DNA of 64,000 nucleotides. It comes from Trebonia sp963773105 (GTDB lineage: Bacteria > Actinomycetota > Actinomycetes > Streptosporangiales > Streptosporangiaceae). Positions 62,115 to 64,000 of this stretch are shown piece by piece (the stretch's first letter is position 1; every line of letters begins with the position of its first letter). The notes under the pieces were generated by a model. The model was given only the letters and a program-made list of their open reading frames with translations, searched no databases and was not told the origin of the DNA. The stretch is taken from positions 248,001 through 312,000 of the forward strand of contig CAVZAA010000004.1 of the NCBI GenBank assembly GCA_963773105.1, written 5' to 3'. The position numbers were made by a program, and so were the translations under genes.

Positions 62115-62978
62115 TCAGCGTGCGACGGGCGTCTCAGGCTCGGCCTCGTAGGAGCGCTGGATGGTTTGATGCCGGGTCCCGAGGCCGTCGGTGACCTTGC
62201 GTTCCCATGGGACCTGCTGGAGGTGCCTGGTCTCTTCGATCATCGACTTGGGCTCTAGGTTGCGGTACCTGTCGACCTGGCCGGCGGCGACGGCCGTCAA
62301 CGTTGCGTAGACCGCCTCCGGATCAAACTGCGCTCGGGGGAAGGCGAGTTTGGAGTAGTCAAAGACGCGCTGGGACGGGTCGTCCTCCCAGCTCTCCCAG
62401 GTTTGGAACATGCGGTCATTGAAGCCGGTCAGGAATGGCCCCGGGTTGACCGTGGCGACTTCGATGTTGTACTCCTGCAGTTCGTAGGCCATGGTCTCGG
62501 CGATCGCCTCGATGGCGTGCTTGGACGCGGAGTAGAGGCCGGTGAAGGGGTTGACGTTCAGGCCTTCCCTCGAGGAAACCCATACGACGCGGCCGCCACC
62601 GCGTTTGATCATCTGCTTGGCGATCCCCTGGGTGAGGAGCAGAGGCCCGGTGACGTTGACCTCAAACTGGTGCCGAATGTTCGACTCGGGGATGTCAACG
62701 GTCGAGCCTCCTTCGCCGACGCCGGCGTTGTTCACGAGGATCTCCACACCCCAGCTCAGAGCCTTGCGACGGTCACCGTTGTTCGTGACGTCAAGCTTCT
62801 CCACCCGCAGCTTGACCCCTCGCTCGGCCGCCTGCCGCTTCAGCGTCTGCACCTGGGCGTAGATCTCAACCGCGGCGATGACGTCGAAGCCCTCGTCGGC
62901 CAGTCGCATGGCTGCCTCATGGCCGAAGCCGGTACCCGCGCCCGTGATGAGGACCTTCGTCAGTGCCGAACTCGCCAT
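62115..62978 (-). CDS. Short-chain dehydrogenase/reductase
   Basis: 287 residues. NAD(P) site is TGAGTGFGHEAAMRLADEG, NNAGVGEGG follows, and the catalytic set is Ser in VVWVSSREG, Tyr-x3-Lys in YSASKHAIE. It probably oxidises or reduces a hydroxyl or keto group. The ATG at 62978 has GGGAG about 10 nt upstream and is preferred over a long N-terminal extension to 63092. It is followed by the truncated alcohol dehydrogenase. Confidence 0.9.
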   Translation of the reverse strand: MASSALTKVLITGAGTGFGHEAAMRLADEGFDVIAAVEIYAQVQTLKRQAAERGVKLRVEKLDVTNNGDRRKALSWGVEILVNNAGVGEGGSTVDIPESNIRHQFEVNVTGPLLLTQGIAKQMIKRGGGRVVWVSSREGLNVNPFTGLYSASKHAIEAIAETMAYELQEYNIEVATVNPGPFLTGFNDRMFQTWESWEDDPSQRVFDYSKLAFPRAQFDPEAVYATLTAVAAGQVDRYRNLEPKSMIEETRHLQQVPWERKVTDGLGTRHQTIQRSYEAEPETPVAR

Positions 62979-63471
62979 GTTGATGTGCTCCCTTCGTCTT
63001 GGCGCATTCGAGAGGACTCCAAAAGAATCCTCTCGTTCCGCAGTGGAATTCTTCTTTAGCGCTTTTTTCGCTGAATGGCGATGAAATGCCATTTTCGTAC
63101 GTTATGAAGACCGACGGGATGTATGTCGCGGCCGGGGGAAAATGGGTATCCAAGGGGGTCAGCTCCCACCCGCCGCCGAGAGGGCGGCCATGTCGCCCTC
63201 CCAGCTTGAGCATGATCGCTGCGTGGGATGATAGACAAACGGCCGCACTGAACTGCCAATGGACGCGCCGGTGCTTCGCCAGGCGTCCTATGTCCGTCAC
63301 GATCAAGCGCGCGTAAACAGGCACGCTGTATGGCGAGTCCGCGTGGAGGGGAAAGATGGCGACGTTTCCGCACATCTCACCGGTGGCACATTCGCCATCA
63401 TGATTTCCTCTTATCCAGGGATAAATTGCGCCGGGCGCCGGCTCCGCGTCGCCAGCCGCGAAGACGTCTGT
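62979..63471. other. Intergenic stretch upstream of the SDR gene
   Basis: About 490 bp. Several short frames overlap here without recognisable content. An A/T-rich part near 63000-63100 probably holds the SDR promoter. Confidence 0.4.
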
Positions 63472-64000
63472 GTGGCGGCAGGGCAGGCACGTTGTCTCAA
63501 GGCACGCCGGTCGCGGCTCCATCCAGCGGGCAGAGCGGAGGCTGGCGCGAAGGCCACCTCACGAGCGAACGTTCAGCTCAGTCTGCTCGGCCCCGTGCGG
63601 GCAAGGCGCGGCCCGGCCGAGCTGGATGTAGGCCCAAGGCAGCAACGTGCCATTCTCGCGCTGCTACTGGTGCGAGCCAATCAGCTCGTCACCGTCGACG
63701 GCATGATCGCGCTGCTCTGGGATCAGAACCCGCCGGGCAGTGCGGTCAACATCATCCATAAGTACATCGGCTGCATCCGCCGCCTGCTTGAACCGGATCT
63801 CCAGGCGAGGGCCAGCGGGCGCTGGCTGACCAGGCACGGTGAGGCATACCGGCTTGCCGCCGATGAGGACATGTCAGACCTGATCGCCTTCCGCCGCTTG
63901 GTGAAAGCCGCGCGGTCGGCTCACGCGAGAGGCCGGCCGACGGCCGCTCTCGATCTCTTGCGGCAAGCCCTGGCCTGTGGCGGGGAGCCTGCGGCGAGGA
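63472..64000 (+). CDS. SARP/AfsR-type transcriptional activator, N-terminal part (3' cut by window edge)
   Basis: From the conserved QLSLLGPVRARRGPAELDVG, the frame continues through the OmpR-type winged helix (PRQQRAILALLLVRANQLVT, DGMIALLWDQNPPGSAVNII) into the start of the bacterial transcriptional activation domain (MSDLIAFRRLVKAARSAHAR). These proteins activate secondary-metabolite or catabolic genes. The true start is uncertain; GTG at 63472 is the first in frame, but conservation begins only near 63571. No stop before the window ends. Confidence 0.75.
   Translation, partial: MAAGQARCLKARRSRLHPAGRAEAGAKATSRANVQLSLLGPVRARRGPAELDVGPRQQRAILALLLVRANQLVTVDGMIALLWDQNPPGSAVNIIHKYIGCIRRLLEPDLQARASGRWLTRHGEAYRLAADEDMSDLIAFRRLVKAARSAHARGRPTAALDLLRQALACGGEPAAR

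Overview
The window is high-GC DNA with GTG/TTG starts, ATGA/TGATG-coupled operons and actinomycete-specific families (DUF397, XRE-DUF5753 regulators, actinobacterial SAM methyltransferases, DUF6504 next to an error-prone DnaE, mycofactocin-type SDR, SARP and LAL regulators). It comes from an Actinomycetota bacterium, most likely a soil actinomycete of the Streptosporangiales/Streptomycetales type. The order is not resolved from sequence alone.

Layout. 0-7.7 kb: a tightly coupled catabolic operon (AcnX large and small subunits, an IlvD/Edd dehydratase, and a complete Liv-type ABC importer whose LivM and LivG are fused), closed by a strong terminator. 7.7-13 kb (minus): a pair of dynamin-like GTPases and siroheme synthase, all broken by single-base frameshifts. 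13.3-17.4 kb: GT2 glycosyltransferase, GtrA flippase, UDP-sulfoquinovose synthase (frameshifted) and an AbiEi/DUF559 protein. 17.5-25.4 kb: DnaE2-type polymerase with DUF6504, GlyA, nucleoside hydrolase, HATPase protein. 25.9-28.4 kb: a whiJ-like set (DUF397, XRE-DUF5753, DUF397-like, SAM methyltransferase). 28.8-31.7 kb: secreted trypsin-like protease, a long non-coding palindrome-rich spacer, VOC protein and Ohr/OsmC.

31.85-50.66 kb is an apparent integrated element. It starts in the 3' half of tRNA-Arg(UCU) and ends in a 47-bp copy of that 3' half (one mismatch). Paired GGGAGCCAA repeats just inside both ends look like integrase arm sites. Cargo: VapBC, gene fragments, a LacI-controlled divergent carbohydrate cluster (CUT1 transporter, aldehyde dehydrogenase, 2-hydroxyacid dehydrogenase on one side; LacI, ThuA-like, mycofactocin-type SDR on the other, with two near-identical palindromic operators), a decayed integrase/ISL3/MocR junction, an SRPBCC protein, an MMPL exporter and a MazEF-like pair. 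The integrase is truncated and lacks a catalytic arginine, so the element looks immobile.

50.7-64 kb: accessory sequence with more gene remnants (VOC, DUF2252, aldo/keto reductase, ACT/Ig/beta-propeller chimera, xylose isomerase tail, transposase tail fused to an alcohol dehydrogenase start) between intact genes: TetR, DUF1345, a coiled-coil protein, a LuxR-type LAL regulator, DoxX, an M20 amidohydrolase, a VOC protein, an SDR and, at the edge, the start of a SARP regulator.

Two things cut across regions. First, several conserved genes carry exactly one extra base, mostly at a CCGG tetranucleotide, which suggests sequence error more than true decay. Second, at least three families of non-coding repeats recur between genes: a dispersed ~30-bp motif, a ~125-bp nested inverted repeat in two copies, and a cluster of seven hairpin units.
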